64,000 bases of DNA from Streptomyces flavochromogenes. Its GTDB lineage: Bacteria > Actinomycetota > Actinomycetes > Streptomycetales > Streptomycetaceae. Each line of letters starts with the position of its first letter. The stretch's first letter is position 1. Shown one piece after another: positions 55,691 through 64,000 of the stretch. The notes below the pieces were generated by a model that made no database searches, had not been told where the DNA came from, and saw only the letters and a program-made list of their open reading frames with translations. The stretch covers positions 1 through 64,000 of the forward strand of contig NZ_JNZO01000033.1 in the NCBI RefSeq assembly GCF_000717595.1. The letters are read 5' to 3'. Position numbers and translations under genes: made by a program.

Positions 55691-55834
55691 GCCGGTCCCT
55701 TCGTCGCGGGTTCCCTCTGCCGGCCCCGACAGATGATAGGGCGATCGAGAACCTGTTCACGGTGGTCACGGCGACGTCCACAGGGCAACGGACCGCGGAC
55801 ATCGGTTACTTGTGGGTACGAAGTCTTGTCAGCC

Positions 55835-55857
55835 GCATGTTGTTTACGCGAACATGC
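55835..55857. promoter_or_regulatory. Candidate operator upstream of GH5 gene
   Basis: GCATGTT and AACATGC form 7-bp arms around GTTTACGCG, 40 bp upstream of the GH5 start. The centre TGTTTACGCGAACA is itself partly palindromic, the usual shape of a LacI- or GntR-type site. The binding protein is unknown. Confidence 0.42.
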
Positions 55858-55896
55858 TGCGGCACGGCTCCCACCCGTCCCCCACCGAAGGCCGTC

Positions 55897-57795
55897 ATGA
55901 AAAAGTCACTGCTGGGTGTCGCGCTCGCCGCGGCCCTCATCGTCGGCGGGGCCCCGGCCACCGCCGTACCGGCCCGCGCCGGCGCGGGCACGCCCTCGTC
56001 CGCCGGGTCCCTGCTCGCCGAGAGCTGGCAGCCGCCGCTGAGCACCCGCGGCCGCTACGTCGTGGACGCCCACGGCGACCGCTTCAAGCTCCAGTCGGTG
56101 AACTGGCACGGCGCCCAGGGCTCGTACAACGGCACCGGCGACGTGAACGACCCTGCCGGCCACCACGACGCCGAGAAGTCCGACCAGGTGCCCCTGGGCC
56201 TCGACCGGGTCCCGCTCGCGACCATCCTCGCCGACTTCCACCGCCTCGGCGCCAACAGCGTCCGGCTGCCGTTCTCCAACGAGATGCTGCGCGACCAGCG
56301 GGCCGTGCCGGACGCCGCCGTCGCGGCCAACCCGGCCCTCAAGGGCAAGACCCCGCTCCAGGTCTTCGACGCGGTGATCGCGGCGACCACCGCGGAGGGT
56401 TTCGCGGTCATCCTCAACAACCACACCAACACCTCGCGTTGGTGCTGCGGACTGGACGGCAACGAGCGCTGGAACACCAGCCAGTCCACCGCGCAGTGGG
56501 AGGCCGACTGGCTCTTCCTCGCCAAGCGCTACAAGAACGACAAGCGCGTCGTCGGCGCCGACCTCTACAACGAGGTCCGCCGCACGGTCATGGACGACGC
56601 CAACTGGGGCTGGGGCAACGACCACGACTGGTGGGCCGCCTCCCAGCGGGTCGGCGACCGGCTGCTCACCGAGGCCAACCCCGACCTCCTCGTCATCGTC
56701 GAGGGCATCAACTGGCAGGGCATACCCACCGACATCACCCCGCACGGGCGGCCCACCCTCGAACCGGCTCGCGAGCTCTCCCACACCCTCGTCGCGTCGG
56801 ACAAGCTCGTCTACTCGGCCCACTTCTACGGCTACACAGGCCCCCACCACACCGGCGCGACCGGCACGGGCGAGACCAGCGACTGGCGCTACCAGGAACT
56901 CCCCCGTGAAGAGCTGTTCCAGACCCTGCAGCGCCAGGCCCTCTTCGTCGCCGACGACACCCGGCGCCACTACACCGCGCCCGTCTGGATCAGCGAGTTC
57001 GGCATCGGCGCCGACGAGACCAACCCGCAGGGCCGGACCTGGTTCGCGAACTTCGTCGACTACCTCATCGAGCACGACGCCGACTTCGCCTACTGGCCGG
57101 CGGTCGGCTTCACCGGCCACGGACGGTGGAAGCTGCTGGACTACGACAGCCAGGGCCGGCGCTCCGGCATCCTCGACGGCGACGACTGGCGCACCCCGCA
57201 CTGGCAGCGGCTCGTCGGCGCCCCCGGCAGGGCAGGCACCGTGCCCGTCGCCGACTCCTGGGACATGCTCACCACGGACCACGCCGACTTCGTCCAGTCC
57301 CTCCGCGCCCGCGCGAAGGGCGACTGGGACAACGGGGCCCGCAAGGCGGCCTGCCCCGACGGCGAGCGGATCGTCGGGCTCTCCCACGACGGCGGACGCG
57401 GCCTGTGCACCGACACCGGAGCCCGCGGACTCGCCGCGCCCACCGGCGCGTTCACCGTCGTGACCGACGAGCGACACGTCGCCGACGGCGACTGGGCCGG
57501 CGGCTACACCAAGTTCCAGTGCCCCGCGAACCAGTTCATGGTCGGCTACAGCCTCCGCGGCCGGGCCGTGTCCGCCGTGCTGTGCACCGAGGCCGCCCGG
57601 GCCCTGCCGAAGGCCGGCCGCACCCTCTGGTTCGACCGCGGCGACAACCGTCCCGCCGGCGCGCCCGGCGGCGAGTTCTCCCTCGGCACCTACAAGGGCC
57701 AGTGCGGCAGCGACGAGTACGCCGCCGGCGTCGCGCACAGCGGCGCCTGGGCGAGGGGCAACAAGCCCGCCGCCCTCCTCTGCCGCACCCTGTGA
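55897..57795 (+). CDS. Secreted GH5-type glycoside hydrolase with threefold C-terminal repeat
   Basis: 632 residues from ATG 55897 (MKKSLLGVALAAALIVGGAP), GAAGG upstream. Signal peptide to about 29. Residues about 45-455 are the GH5 barrel: SVRLPFSNEML, GADLYNEVRR (E226, acid/base) and PVWISEFGIGADE (E367, nucleophile). Residues about 465-632 hold three similar units, each with a Cys pair, starting near C486 (CPDGERIVGLS), C542 (CPANQFMVGYS) and C603 (CGSDEYAAGVA). They recall a beta-trefoil carbohydrate-binding module. It is probably secreted and acts on plant or microbial beta-glucan or mannan; the exact substrate cannot be read from sequence. Confidence 0.9.
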   Translation: MKKSLLGVALAAALIVGGAPATAVPARAGAGTPSSAGSLLAESWQPPLSTRGRYVVDAHGDRFKLQSVNWHGAQGSYNGTGDVNDPAGHHDAEKSDQVPLGLDRVPLATILADFHRLGANSVRLPFSNEMLRDQRAVPDAAVAANPALKGKTPLQVFDAVIAATTAEGFAVILNNHTNTSRWCCGLDGNERWNTSQSTAQWEADWLFLAKRYKNDKRVVGADLYNEVRRTVMDDANWGWGNDHDWWAASQRVGDRLLTEANPDLLVIVEGINWQGIPTDITPHGRPTLEPARELSHTLVASDKLVYSAHFYGYTGPHHTGATGTGETSDWRYQELPREELFQTLQRQALFVADDTRRHYTAPVWISEFGIGADETNPQGRTWFANFVDYLIEHDADFAYWPAVGFTGHGRWKLLDYDSQGRRSGILDGDDWRTPHWQRLVGAPGRAGTVPVADSWDMLTTDHADFVQSLRARAKGDWDNGARKAACPDGERIVGLSHDGGRGLCTDTGARGLAAPTGAFTVVTDERHVADGDWAGGYTKFQCPANQFMVGYSLRGRAVSAVLCTEAARALPKAGRTLWFDRGDNRPAGAPGGEFSLGTYKGQCGSDEYAAGVAHSGAWARGNKPAALLCRTL

Positions 57796-57843
57796 GGGCC
57801 GGCCGGTCGCAGTCCGGCCTCCCCACGGACGGTGGCACGGTGC

Positions 57844-57878
57844 GGCGGACTCCGGACGAGCACGTCCGGGCGTCCGCC
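57844..57878. terminator. Terminator between GH5 and DUF6458 genes
   Basis: An outer stem GGCGGAC/GTCCGCC and an inner stem CCGGACG/CGTCCGG with loop AGCA form a nearly continuous hairpin between convergent genes. Confidence 0.7.
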
Positions 57879-57940
57879 GGCACCGGCGGGCCGCAGGCCC
57901 GTGGCCGCCCCGCCGGTACGGTCGCCCGTCTTCCGCCGCC

Positions 57941-58165
57941 TCAGCGCAGGCCCCTCCGCTCGTCCTCGGTCACCGTCGGGGCGACCGGGGGAACGACGAC
58001 CCTGCGGCGGCGCAGGATGCTCGTGTACACGGCGGTGCCGATGATGCCGACGGCCATGAGGATCAGCCCCACCAGATCGAGGTCGACCCCCTCGATCTGC
58101 CAGTCGGACGCGAAGGCGAGTACGGCTCCGACGGCGATCAGGATGATGCAGACTCCCAGACCCAT
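57941..58165 (-). CDS. DUF6458 family small membrane protein
   Basis: 74 residues. Two hydrophobic segments (GVCIILIAVGAVLAFAS and LVGLILMAVGIIGTAVYTSI) separated by DWQIEGVDLDL, then RRRR and a charged tail. This layout matches DUF6458, common in actinobacteria. The function is unknown. It is transcribed away from the MscS gene. Confidence 0.85.
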   Translation of the reverse strand: MGLGVCIILIAVGAVLAFASDWQIEGVDLDLVGLILMAVGIIGTAVYTSILRRRRVVVPPVAPTVTEDERRGLR

Positions 58166-58322
58166 GTTTCCTCCCTTGTGGGGTCGGACGGTCCTCGCGT
58201 ACCCCGGTCCGTGACGTTCACCCCTTCGGCGTCAGGAGACCGGAGGCCGGCGGATGTTTGGCGGGCTCGCGGGCGGTGAGGCGAACGGGACGAGCCCGTT
58301 CGACTCATCCACTGGGGAGCAC

Positions 58323-59462
58323 ATGGAGAGCGTAATCCGCCTGGCGATCTCCGTCGGCGGTTCGGCGCTGGCGGCCTTCGTCGTCTGCCGTTCGGCGGAC
58401 CTGCTGGCACGGTTCGCCGACGCGCGGCATCCGGAGACCCCGCTGTGGGGGCTGCTGCGCCGCTGCCGCACGCCGCTGTACGTCGTCGTCCTGGCCGCCC
58501 TGCTCCGATGGACCTACCCGTTGGCGGCGCCTGGACGAGGGCCGCTCGACGACCATGCGGAGGCGGTGAGCCGCGTCCTGCTGCTGTGCCTGATCGGCGG
58601 CGGAGCCTGGCTGACGGTACGGACGGTCGCGGCCGTCGTCGAGTCCTCGTACGCGCGGTACGCCGGGCGCTCCCGCGACGCCGCCCGGCTCCGCCGGGTC
58701 CGTACCCAGGTGACGCTGATCATGCGGGTGGTGTCCGTCGCCGTCGGGGTGCTCGCCGCCGCCGCGGCCCTCGTCACCTTCCCCTCCTTCCGTACCCTCG
58801 GCACGTCCCTGCTCGCCTCGGCCGGCATCATCGGCATCGTGGCCGGCGTGGCGGCCCAGTCGACACTGAGCAACCTCTTCGCCGGCTTCCAGATCGCGTT
58901 CGGTGACATGGTCCGCATCGGTGACACCGTCGTCGTGGACGGCGAATGGGGTGTCGTGGAGGAGGTGACCCTCACCTTCCTCACGGTCCGGACCTGGGAC
59001 GAGCGTCGCGTCACGCTCCCCGTCTCGTACTTCACCTCGCGGCCGTTCGAGAACTGGTCGCGCGGCGGCGCGGAGATGACGGGGTCGGTGTTCGTCCACT
59101 GCGACCACTCGACACCGGTCGCGCTCGTACGGGCGCATCTCCAGGAGTTCCTCGCGACGTGCGACACCTGGGACGGGCGGGGCTGGGACCTCGCCGTCAC
59201 CGACACCTCGCCGACCGGCATCACGGTGCGGGCGATCGTGACGGCCAAGGACGCAGACGACCTGTGGGCGACTCGTTGCGCCGTACGGGAGGAACTCGTC
59301 GGCTGGCTCGCGCGGGAGCACCCGGGCGCCCTCCCCAAGGTCGTCACCGCTCCCGCGGCCGACGCCTTCGACCAGCCGTGGGAGCACGCCAGGACGGCGC
59401 GGCAGCGACGCCCCCGCCGACCCGCCCGGAACACCGTCCGACCGGACACGCCCCCGGAGTGA
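58323..59462 (+). CDS. MscS-family mechanosensitive channel
   Basis: 379 residues from ATG 58323 (MESVIRLAISVGGSALAAFV), with GGGGAG upstream; the frame to 58254 is not needed. Membrane segments lie about 5-25, 45-65, 85-105, 140-160 and 165-185. The pore helix and following beta domain are GIVAGVAAQSTLSNLFAGFQ, then FGDMVRIGDTVVVDGEWG and TVRTWDERRVTLPVSYFTSR. The C-terminal tail is basic. It would release solutes under osmotic stress. Confidence 0.92.
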   Translation: MESVIRLAISVGGSALAAFVVCRSADLLARFADARHPETPLWGLLRRCRTPLYVVVLAALLRWTYPLAAPGRGPLDDHAEAVSRVLLLCLIGGGAWLTVRTVAAVVESSYARYAGRSRDAARLRRVRTQVTLIMRVVSVAVGVLAAAAALVTFPSFRTLGTSLLASAGIIGIVAGVAAQSTLSNLFAGFQIAFGDMVRIGDTVVVDGEWGVVEEVTLTFLTVRTWDERRVTLPVSYFTSRPFENWSRGGAEMTGSVFVHCDHSTPVALVRAHLQEFLATCDTWDGRGWDLAVTDTSPTGITVRAIVTAKDADDLWATRCAVREELVGWLAREHPGALPKVVTAPAADAFDQPWEHARTARQRRPRRPARNTVRPDTPPE

Positions 59463-59477
59463 GCGTGCCTCGACCCC

Positions 59478-60503
59478 TCAGGGGTTCCGCGCAGCCGGTG
59501 GGGCGGTGCTCTTCCTGACGACCAGGCTGGTCGCGAGCTCCATGCGGGTCACCGAGGGCTCCCCGGCGCGCAGGCGGAGCAGCATCTGCACCGCTTCCTC
59601 GCCCATCTCCCGCAGCGGCTGGTGGATCGTGGTGAGCGGTGGGCTCGACCAGCGCGCGATCATCACGTCGTCGTATCCGACGACGGACAGGTCCTCGGGC
59701 ACGCGCAGCCCGCGCACCCGGGCCGCCTCCATGACGCCGAGCGCCTGCAGATCGCTTCCGGCGAAGACGGCGGTGGGTCGGTCCGGCAGCTGCAACAGCT
59801 CCATGGCCCGCGCGTATCCGCCCTCGACGTGGAAGTCGCCGAATCGGACGAGGGACGGGTCGTGGGCGAGGCCGGCCATGTTCAGCGCGGACCGGTAGCC
59901 GTCGAGCCGGGCCAGGGAGCACAGCATGTCGTCGGGACCGGTGATGATGCCGATGCGGCGGTGCCCGAGGTCGATGAGGTGGCGGGTCGCGGCGACGCCG
60001 CCGGACCAGTTCGCCGAGCCGACGGACGGCACGTCAGGTTCGGGGTCGCCCGCCGGGTCGACGATCACGAAGGGGATCGACCGCGCGTCGAGCTGCCGCT
60101 TGACGGCGTCGGGGAGTGAGGAGAACACCAGGACCACGCCGATCGGCCGACGCTGCAACACGCCTTCGATCCAGTCCGGAGCGGGGGCGTGACGGGTGCC
60201 GCTCTCGGTCAGTACGACGCTCGCCTGATGCGCCTTGGCGAGGTTCTCCACCCCGCGGATCAGCTCCATCGACCACACGCTGTCGAGCTCGTGGAAGACG
60301 AGTTCGATGAGGGGCGCTTCTCTGGCGACGCGGGTGGTCCGCCGGTACGAGTGCGTCTCGAGGAGCCGCTCCACCTTGACGCGTGTGGCCGAGGAGACGT
60401 CCTGTCGGCCGTTGAGGACTTTCGAAACTGTCGAAAGTGATACCCCGGCCTGCTGCGCTACCTCAGCCAGCGTGATTCGCCTGTTCTCCTCGCCATCTCC
60501 CAT
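59478..60503 (-). CDS. LacI-family transcriptional regulator
   Basis: About 341 residues from ATG 60503; the frame is open to 60563 but that extension covers an inverted repeat, so the shorter form is preferred. No start has a good ribosome-binding site. HTH: ITLAEVAQQAGVSLSTVSKV at the N-terminus, then the hinge helix and periplasmic-binding-like domain (GGVAATRHLIDLGHRRIGII, TAVFAGSDLQALGVMEAARV, EDLSVVGYDDVMIARWSSPP). It is divergent from the ABC uptake/GH3 operon and probably represses it until sugar binds. Confidence 0.9.
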   Translation of the reverse strand: MGDGEENRRITLAEVAQQAGVSLSTVSKVLNGRQDVSSATRVKVERLLETHSYRRTTRVAREAPLIELVFHELDSVWSMELIRGVENLAKAHQASVVLTESGTRHAPAPDWIEGVLQRRPIGVVLVFSSLPDAVKRQLDARSIPFVIVDPAGDPEPDVPSVGSANWSGGVAATRHLIDLGHRRIGIITGPDDMLCSLARLDGYRSALNMAGLAHDPSLVRFGDFHVEGGYARAMELLQLPDRPTAVFAGSDLQALGVMEAARVRGLRVPEDLSVVGYDDVMIARWSSPPLTTIHQPLREMGEEAVQMLLRLRAGEPSVTRMELATSLVVRKSTAPPAARNP

Positions 60504-60553
60504 CTGATCAGCATAAAGCACCGCCCCTCGCATCGACATGGTCACGCTTTGAT

Positions 60554-60572
60554 AACCCTCCACCGGAGGGTT
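60554..60572. promoter_or_regulatory. Inverted repeat in regulator/transporter intergenic region
   Basis: AACCCTCC-ACC-GGAGGGTT, an 8-bp perfect inverted repeat, ends at the -35 box of the transporter promoter. It may be an operator or part of the regulator's leader. Confidence 0.4.
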
Positions 60573-60600
60573 GACCGCTTCACCACGCCAACTTTAGCGT
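60571..60600 (+). promoter_or_regulatory. Promoter of the sugar ABC operon
   Basis: TTGACC (60571-60576) and TAGCGT (60595-60600) with an 18-nt spacer resemble the vegetative sigma consensus. The start codon is 56 bp beyond the -10 box. Confidence 0.55.
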
Positions 60601-60610
60601 CCGACGGCAG

Positions 60611-60647
60611 CGAAGTTTCGAAATCCAGAGCGAAACTCTTTCGAAAG
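60611..60647. promoter_or_regulatory. Two TTTCGAAA operator candidates
   Basis: TTTCGAAA occurs at 60616-60623 and 60639-60646, 23 bp apart (about two helical turns). They are embedded in CGAAGTTTCG and CGAAACTCTTTCG. They lie just downstream of the promoter and upstream of the binding-protein start, a typical repression site for the divergent LacI regulator. Confidence 0.6.
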
Positions 60648-60655
60648 GTGAGGCG

Positions 60656-61963
60656 ATGAAGCGTCACGTACGGCTCCTCAGAACTGCTGTCGTCGGTGGA
60701 GCGTCGCTGGCCATGACACTGGCCCTGGCAGCATGCGGCGGCTCGGGGGACTCCGCCGGAGACGGCTCGGGCGAGATCCACGTCCTGGTGTACGGCGATG
60801 CCACCAACAAGGTGGAGAAGCAGCTCGTCGACACCTTCAACAGGACGTCGAAGGTCAAGGCGGTCCTCGACACCATCCCCGGCGCCGACTACCAGTCCAA
60901 GCTGCAGACGATCATCAGCGGCAAGCAGGCCCCGGACCTCTTCTTCAACTGGGGCGGCGGCAGCATCAAGCCCTACGTCGACGCGGGCCTGCTCATGCCG
61001 CTCGACGACTTCATCGCCAAGGACCCGGGACTGAAGTCCCAGTTCCTGCCGTCGGTCTTCAACACCGCGGTCGTCGACGGCAAGCCCTACGGCATACCCA
61101 TGCGCGGCACTCAGCCCGTCCTGCTGTTCAGCAACAAGAAGGCCCTGGCGGAGGCCGGTGTCACCGCGCCGCGCACCTGGGACGAGCTCCTGGCCGCCGT
61201 GAAGGCGCTCAAGGCCAAGGGCGTCACCCCCATCGCCCTCGGCGGCGGCGACAAGTGGCCGACCCAGATGTGGTTCCAGTACGTCTACGACCGGGTGGCC
61301 GGCCCCGACCACTTCCAGAAGGCGGTGAACGGGGACAAGAGCGTCTGGGCGAGCGCCGACAGCAAGAGGGCCCTCGGCATGCTCAAGGAGCTGATCGACG
61401 CCGGCGCCTTCGGCACCAACTACGACTCGGTCAAGTTCACCGACGGCGGCTCCCCCGCCCTCCTCGCCACCGGCAAGGCGGCCTTCGAACTCATGGGCTC
61501 CTGGGAGTACTCCACCCTGCAGGACGCCTACCCGGACTTCGTGAAGAGCGACCTCGGCTACGGCACCTTCCCGACCGTCGAGGGCGGCAAGGGGGACCCG
61601 GCCAACCTCGCCGGCAACACCAACAACTTCTACTCGGTCCTGAAGAGCACCGAGCACCCCGAGGCCGTGGCCGAGTTCCTGAAGCTCATGTACTCGGACG
61701 AGTTCGTCAAGGGCCAGCTCGGCATCGGCAACCTGCCCACCACCGCCAACACCCCGAAGTTCCTGGACGGCTCCGCCAGCCCCGCCTACTCGACGTACCA
61801 GTACGACCTGGTGAAGAAGGCGCCCGCCTTCCAGCTCTCCTGGGACCAGGCCTATCCCCCGGCCGCCACGACCACCATCCACCAGGCCGTCCAGCAGTTC
61901 TTCAGCGGACAGACGGGTCCTGACGCCTTCATCGCCGCCATGCAGACCCTGCCCGCGGCCTGA
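60656..61963 (+). CDS. Sugar ABC transporter substrate-binding lipoprotein
   Basis: 435 residues. Lipoprotein signal with lipobox LALAACGGSG (Cys at about 26). Solute-binding family 1: EIHVLVYGDATNKVEKQLVD, PDLFFNWGGGSIKPYVDAGL, YGIPMRGTQPVLLFSNKKAL, AFELMGSWEYSTLQDAYPDF. It binds an oligosaccharide outside the cell and delivers it to the two permeases encoded next. No ATPase gene is in the operon; Streptomyces usually use the shared MsiK ATPase. The arrangement resembles the bxl xylobiose system, but the ligand is not proven. Confidence 0.92.
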   Translation: MKRHVRLLRTAVVGGASLAMTLALAACGGSGDSAGDGSGEIHVLVYGDATNKVEKQLVDTFNRTSKVKAVLDTIPGADYQSKLQTIISGKQAPDLFFNWGGGSIKPYVDAGLLMPLDDFIAKDPGLKSQFLPSVFNTAVVDGKPYGIPMRGTQPVLLFSNKKALAEAGVTAPRTWDELLAAVKALKAKGVTPIALGGGDKWPTQMWFQYVYDRVAGPDHFQKAVNGDKSVWASADSKRALGMLKELIDAGAFGTNYDSVKFTDGGSPALLATGKAAFELMGSWEYSTLQDAYPDFVKSDLGYGTFPTVEGGKGDPANLAGNTNNFYSVLKSTEHPEAVAEFLKLMYSDEFVKGQLGIGNLPTTANTPKFLDGSASPAYSTYQYDLVKKAPAFQLSWDQAYPPAATTTIHQAVQQFFSGQTGPDAFIAAMQTLPAA

Positions 61964-61980
61964 CCTCCGGAACGCCCGCC

Positions 61981-62928
61981 ATGACCACTACCGCAGTCCC
62001 CACCGTGGACAGCGCCGAGAAGAGCGCCCGGCGCGGACGGCCCGGCGGCCCCGTGACCGGTGTGGGCCGCCCGGGCATCGCCTGGGCGGCGCCCGCCGCC
62101 GTCTTCTTCGGCCTCTTCGCCCTCGTACCGCTCCTCCTGGTCGTCGTCCTCTCCTTCACCCGCTGGAACGGCCTCGGTTCCCCGGAGTTCGCCGGCCTGG
62201 ACAACTGGAGCCGGTTGCTCGACGACCCGGTGATGGTGAAGAGCCTCTGGCTGAGCCTGGTGTTCACCGTCCTCGGCGTCGTCGTCCAGACGCCGCTCAG
62301 CATCCTGCTCGGCGTCTGGGCCGCCGGCCGGCAGCGCAACCGGGCCGTGCTCTCCGCCGTCTACTTCGTCCCGCTCCTGCTGTCCATCACCGCGGTCTCC
62401 GTCCTGTGGCGCGCCGTGCTCGACCCCAACTTCGGTGTTCCCTCACAGGCGAAGTGGCTCTTCGGCGACGGCAACCTGTTCGGCACGCAGGCCGGCGCCA
62501 TCGGTGTCCTCGTCTTCGTCAGCACCTGGCAGTTCACACCCCTGCACACCCTCATCTACCAGGGCGCCGCACGGGCCGTCCCCGGAGTCCTCTACGAGGC
62601 CGCCCGGATCGACGGCGCGGGCACGGTCCGCCAGTTCTTCCACATCACCCTGCCGCAGCTGCGCAACACCGTCGTCACCTCGACGATCCTGATGGTGGTC
62701 GGCGGGCTCACGACCTTCGACACCGTACTGATCCTCACCCAGGGCGGGCCGGGCACCGACACCACGAACAGCGCCTACTACATGTACCAGAAGGCCTTCA
62801 AGAGCTTCGACTTCGGAGGAGCCTCCGCGATCGCGCTCCTCCTCGTCCTCGTCGCCACTCTCGTCTCCCTGGTCATGGTGCGGCTCACCGGCTACGACAG
62901 GATGCGCAGCACCATGGAGGGCGTGTGA
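61981..62928 (+). CDS. Sugar ABC transporter permease (first)
   Basis: 315 residues. Six membrane segments from about 35; the binding-protein-dependent EAA motif is YEAARIDGAGTVRQFFHITL. It begins 18 bp after the lipoprotein stop and overlaps the second permease by ATGA. MalF-like position. Confidence 0.94.
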   Translation: MTTTAVPTVDSAEKSARRGRPGGPVTGVGRPGIAWAAPAAVFFGLFALVPLLLVVVLSFTRWNGLGSPEFAGLDNWSRLLDDPVMVKSLWLSLVFTVLGVVVQTPLSILLGVWAAGRQRNRAVLSAVYFVPLLLSITAVSVLWRAVLDPNFGVPSQAKWLFGDGNLFGTQAGAIGVLVFVSTWQFTPLHTLIYQGAARAVPGVLYEAARIDGAGTVRQFFHITLPQLRNTVVTSTILMVVGGLTTFDTVLILTQGGPGTDTTNSAYYMYQKAFKSFDFGGASAIALLLVLVATLVSLVMVRLTGYDRMRSTMEGV

Positions 62929-63746
62929 TGAGAAACCGCCCCAACTACCTGGCCGGACTCGGCTCGCTGGTCTGGCTGTTCGTGGTCGGCCTGCCGCTGT
63001 ACGTCATGCTGATCGCCACCTTCCAGTCCCGTACGGAATACGCGGCGAACGGCCCGCTGGCCCTCCCCGAGCGCTTCACCCTCGACAACTACCTCAACGA
63101 CCTCGACGACGGCTTCGCGCAGTACTTCCTCAACACGGTCGTCGTCACCGTCTGCGTGGTCGGCATCGTCCTCCTCCTCGTGCCGCCCCTCGCGTACGCC
63201 ATCGTGCGCAGCGACGGCAAGGCCACCGGCCGGGTCTTCCGGCTCTTCCTGCTCGGGCTCGCCATCCCGTCACAGGCCGTCATCGTCCCGATGTTCTACC
63301 TCATCAACGAGGCCGGGCTCTACGACAACCTCCTCGGCGTCATCCTGCCGACCGCCGCCTTCGCCATGCCCGTGTGCGCCCTGATCCTCTCCGGCGTCAT
63401 GCGGGACATCACTCCCGAGCTGTACGAGGCCATGACCGTCGACGGGGCCTCCCCCTGGAGGATCTTCGTCCAGCTGGTGCTGCCCCTGTCGAAGAGCGGT
63501 CTCTCCACCATCGTCGTGTTCTCCTCGCTCCAGGCCTGGAACGGCTTCCTGTTCCCGCTCGTCCTCACGCAGTCCTCGGAGAACAAGGTCATCACCATGG
63601 GCCTCTACGACTTCCAGACGGAACACGGCGTCGACATCCCCGGTCTCCTCTCGGCCGTCGTCCTGTCCATGCTCCCCATCCTGCTCGTCTATCTGTTCGC
63701 CCGTCGCGCCCTGGTCCAGGGGCTGATGGGGGTCGGAGGAAAGTGA
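62928..63746 (+). CDS. Sugar ABC transporter permease (second)
   Basis: 272 residues from ATG 62928 (ATGA overlap with the first permease). Six membrane segments; the EAA motif is YEAMTVDGASPWRIFVQLVL. MalG-like. Its stop overlaps the GH3 start (GTGA), so the whole operon is coupled. Confidence 0.94.
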   Translation: MRNRPNYLAGLGSLVWLFVVGLPLYVMLIATFQSRTEYAANGPLALPERFTLDNYLNDLDDGFAQYFLNTVVVTVCVVGIVLLLVPPLAYAIVRSDGKATGRVFRLFLLGLAIPSQAVIVPMFYLINEAGLYDNLLGVILPTAAFAMPVCALILSGVMRDITPELYEAMTVDGASPWRIFVQLVLPLSKSGLSTIVVFSSLQAWNGFLFPLVLTQSSENKVITMGLYDFQTEHGVDIPGLLSAVVLSMLPILLVYLFARRALVQGLMGVGGK

Positions 63747-64000
63747 CCGGCACCGTGGCCATCCAGCCCCAAGCCCCGTACCGCGCCTGGCGCGACCCCG
63801 CGCTGAGCGCGGAAGTCCGGGTCGACGCACTGATCCGCGAGATGACCCTGAAGGAGAAGGTGGCCCAGCTCTTCGGCGTGTGGGTCGGCGCCTCCGACGA
63901 GGGCGCCGAGGTCGCACCGCACCAGCACGACATGGAGGCGGCGGTCGACCTCGACGACCTGCTGCCCGACGGCCTCGGCCAGCTCACCCGGCCCTTCGGG
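63743..64000 (+). CDS. GH3 glycosidase, partial (runs off window)
   Basis: 86 codons from GTG 63743, open at the window edge. YRAWRDPALSAEVRVDALIR, then EMTLKEKVAQLFGVWVGAS is the N-terminal signature of GH3 beta-glucosidases/beta-xylosidases. The catalytic residues are outside the window. No signal peptide: it would hydrolyse the imported oligosaccharide inside the cell, in keeping with a BxlA-like role. Confidence 0.9.
   Translation, partial: MTGTVAIQPQAPYRAWRDPALSAEVRVDALIREMTLKEKVAQLFGVWVGASDEGAEVAPHQHDMEAAVDLDDLLPDGLGQLTRPFG

Noticed and set aside
60416..60441. CTTTCGA/TCGAAAG pattern resembling the operator
   Set aside because: It encodes the LacI recognition helix (SLSTVSKVLN) and is explained by codon choice, although autoregulation cannot be excluded.

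Overview
The window is high-GC actinobacterial chromosome, almost certainly Streptomyces. The evidence is near-total G/C at third codon positions, a complete whiE-type spore-pigment type II polyketide cluster, a class III lanthipeptide synthetase, a class F sortase pair, a DUF2252 gene and a LacI-controlled sugar-uptake operon ending in a GH3 glycosidase. No rRNA, tRNA, CRISPR array, insertion sequence or transposase was recognised.

Layout. 1-6.9 kb: a tail-fibre-like gene (minus strand, cut by the window edge) lies head-to-head with two genes that start with a DUF4157 domain (HELTH and HELAH motifs). One continues into LysM plus a histidine/aspartate-rich domain, the other into a PD-(D/E)XK-like segment. 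This resembles the effector edge of an extracellular contractile injection system (eCIS); the core particle genes are not in view. An unrecognised 397-residue gene follows. 6.9-14 kb: a secreted lysyl-oxidase-like protein, a complete P450/reductase/3Fe-4S ferredoxin cassette, and a membrane PP2C (SpoIIE-type) phosphatase. 14-17 kb: a class III LanKC with a 37-residue precursor peptide and a strong terminator. 17.1-18.0 kb: three gene remnants, two of them permease C-termini pointing away from each other. 18-22.7 kb: a YbdK-like ligase, a HAD phosphatase with a small upstream ORF, DUF2252, and a small membrane protein.

22.3-37 kb is the most unusual part: two CHAT-domain proteases transcribed divergently from a 31-bp gap, followed by a single 9.4-kb gene encoding a 3131-residue protein of no recognised family, with helical ends and many beta-barrel-like modules in the middle. 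I propose a CHAT-protease conflict or regulatory system in which the giant protein is a scaffold, sensor or substrate. This is inference; no function is shown.

37-40 kb: a DHA2 exporter, a class F sortase and a small surface protein. 40.5-48.9 kb: the spore-pigment cluster (divergent hydroxylase; SchA/CurD protein, cupin, KS-alpha, chain-length factor, ACP, aromatase/cyclase, TcmI cyclase; convergent methyltransferase). 48.9-59.5 kb: a secreted beta-helix protein, a second DHA2 exporter, a TTC38-like repeat protein, a proline-rich membrane protein, a RimK-like ATP-grasp enzyme, a secreted GH5 glycosidase with a threefold C-terminal repeat, DUF6458 and an MscS channel. 59.5-64 kb: a LacI regulator divergent from an ABC sugar-uptake operon and a GH3 gene that runs off the end; a promoter and candidate operators are visible.

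Limits: all calls are by eye from motifs and protein patterns. Start codons were moved where a ribosome-binding site or domain boundary argued for it, and each such choice is stated.
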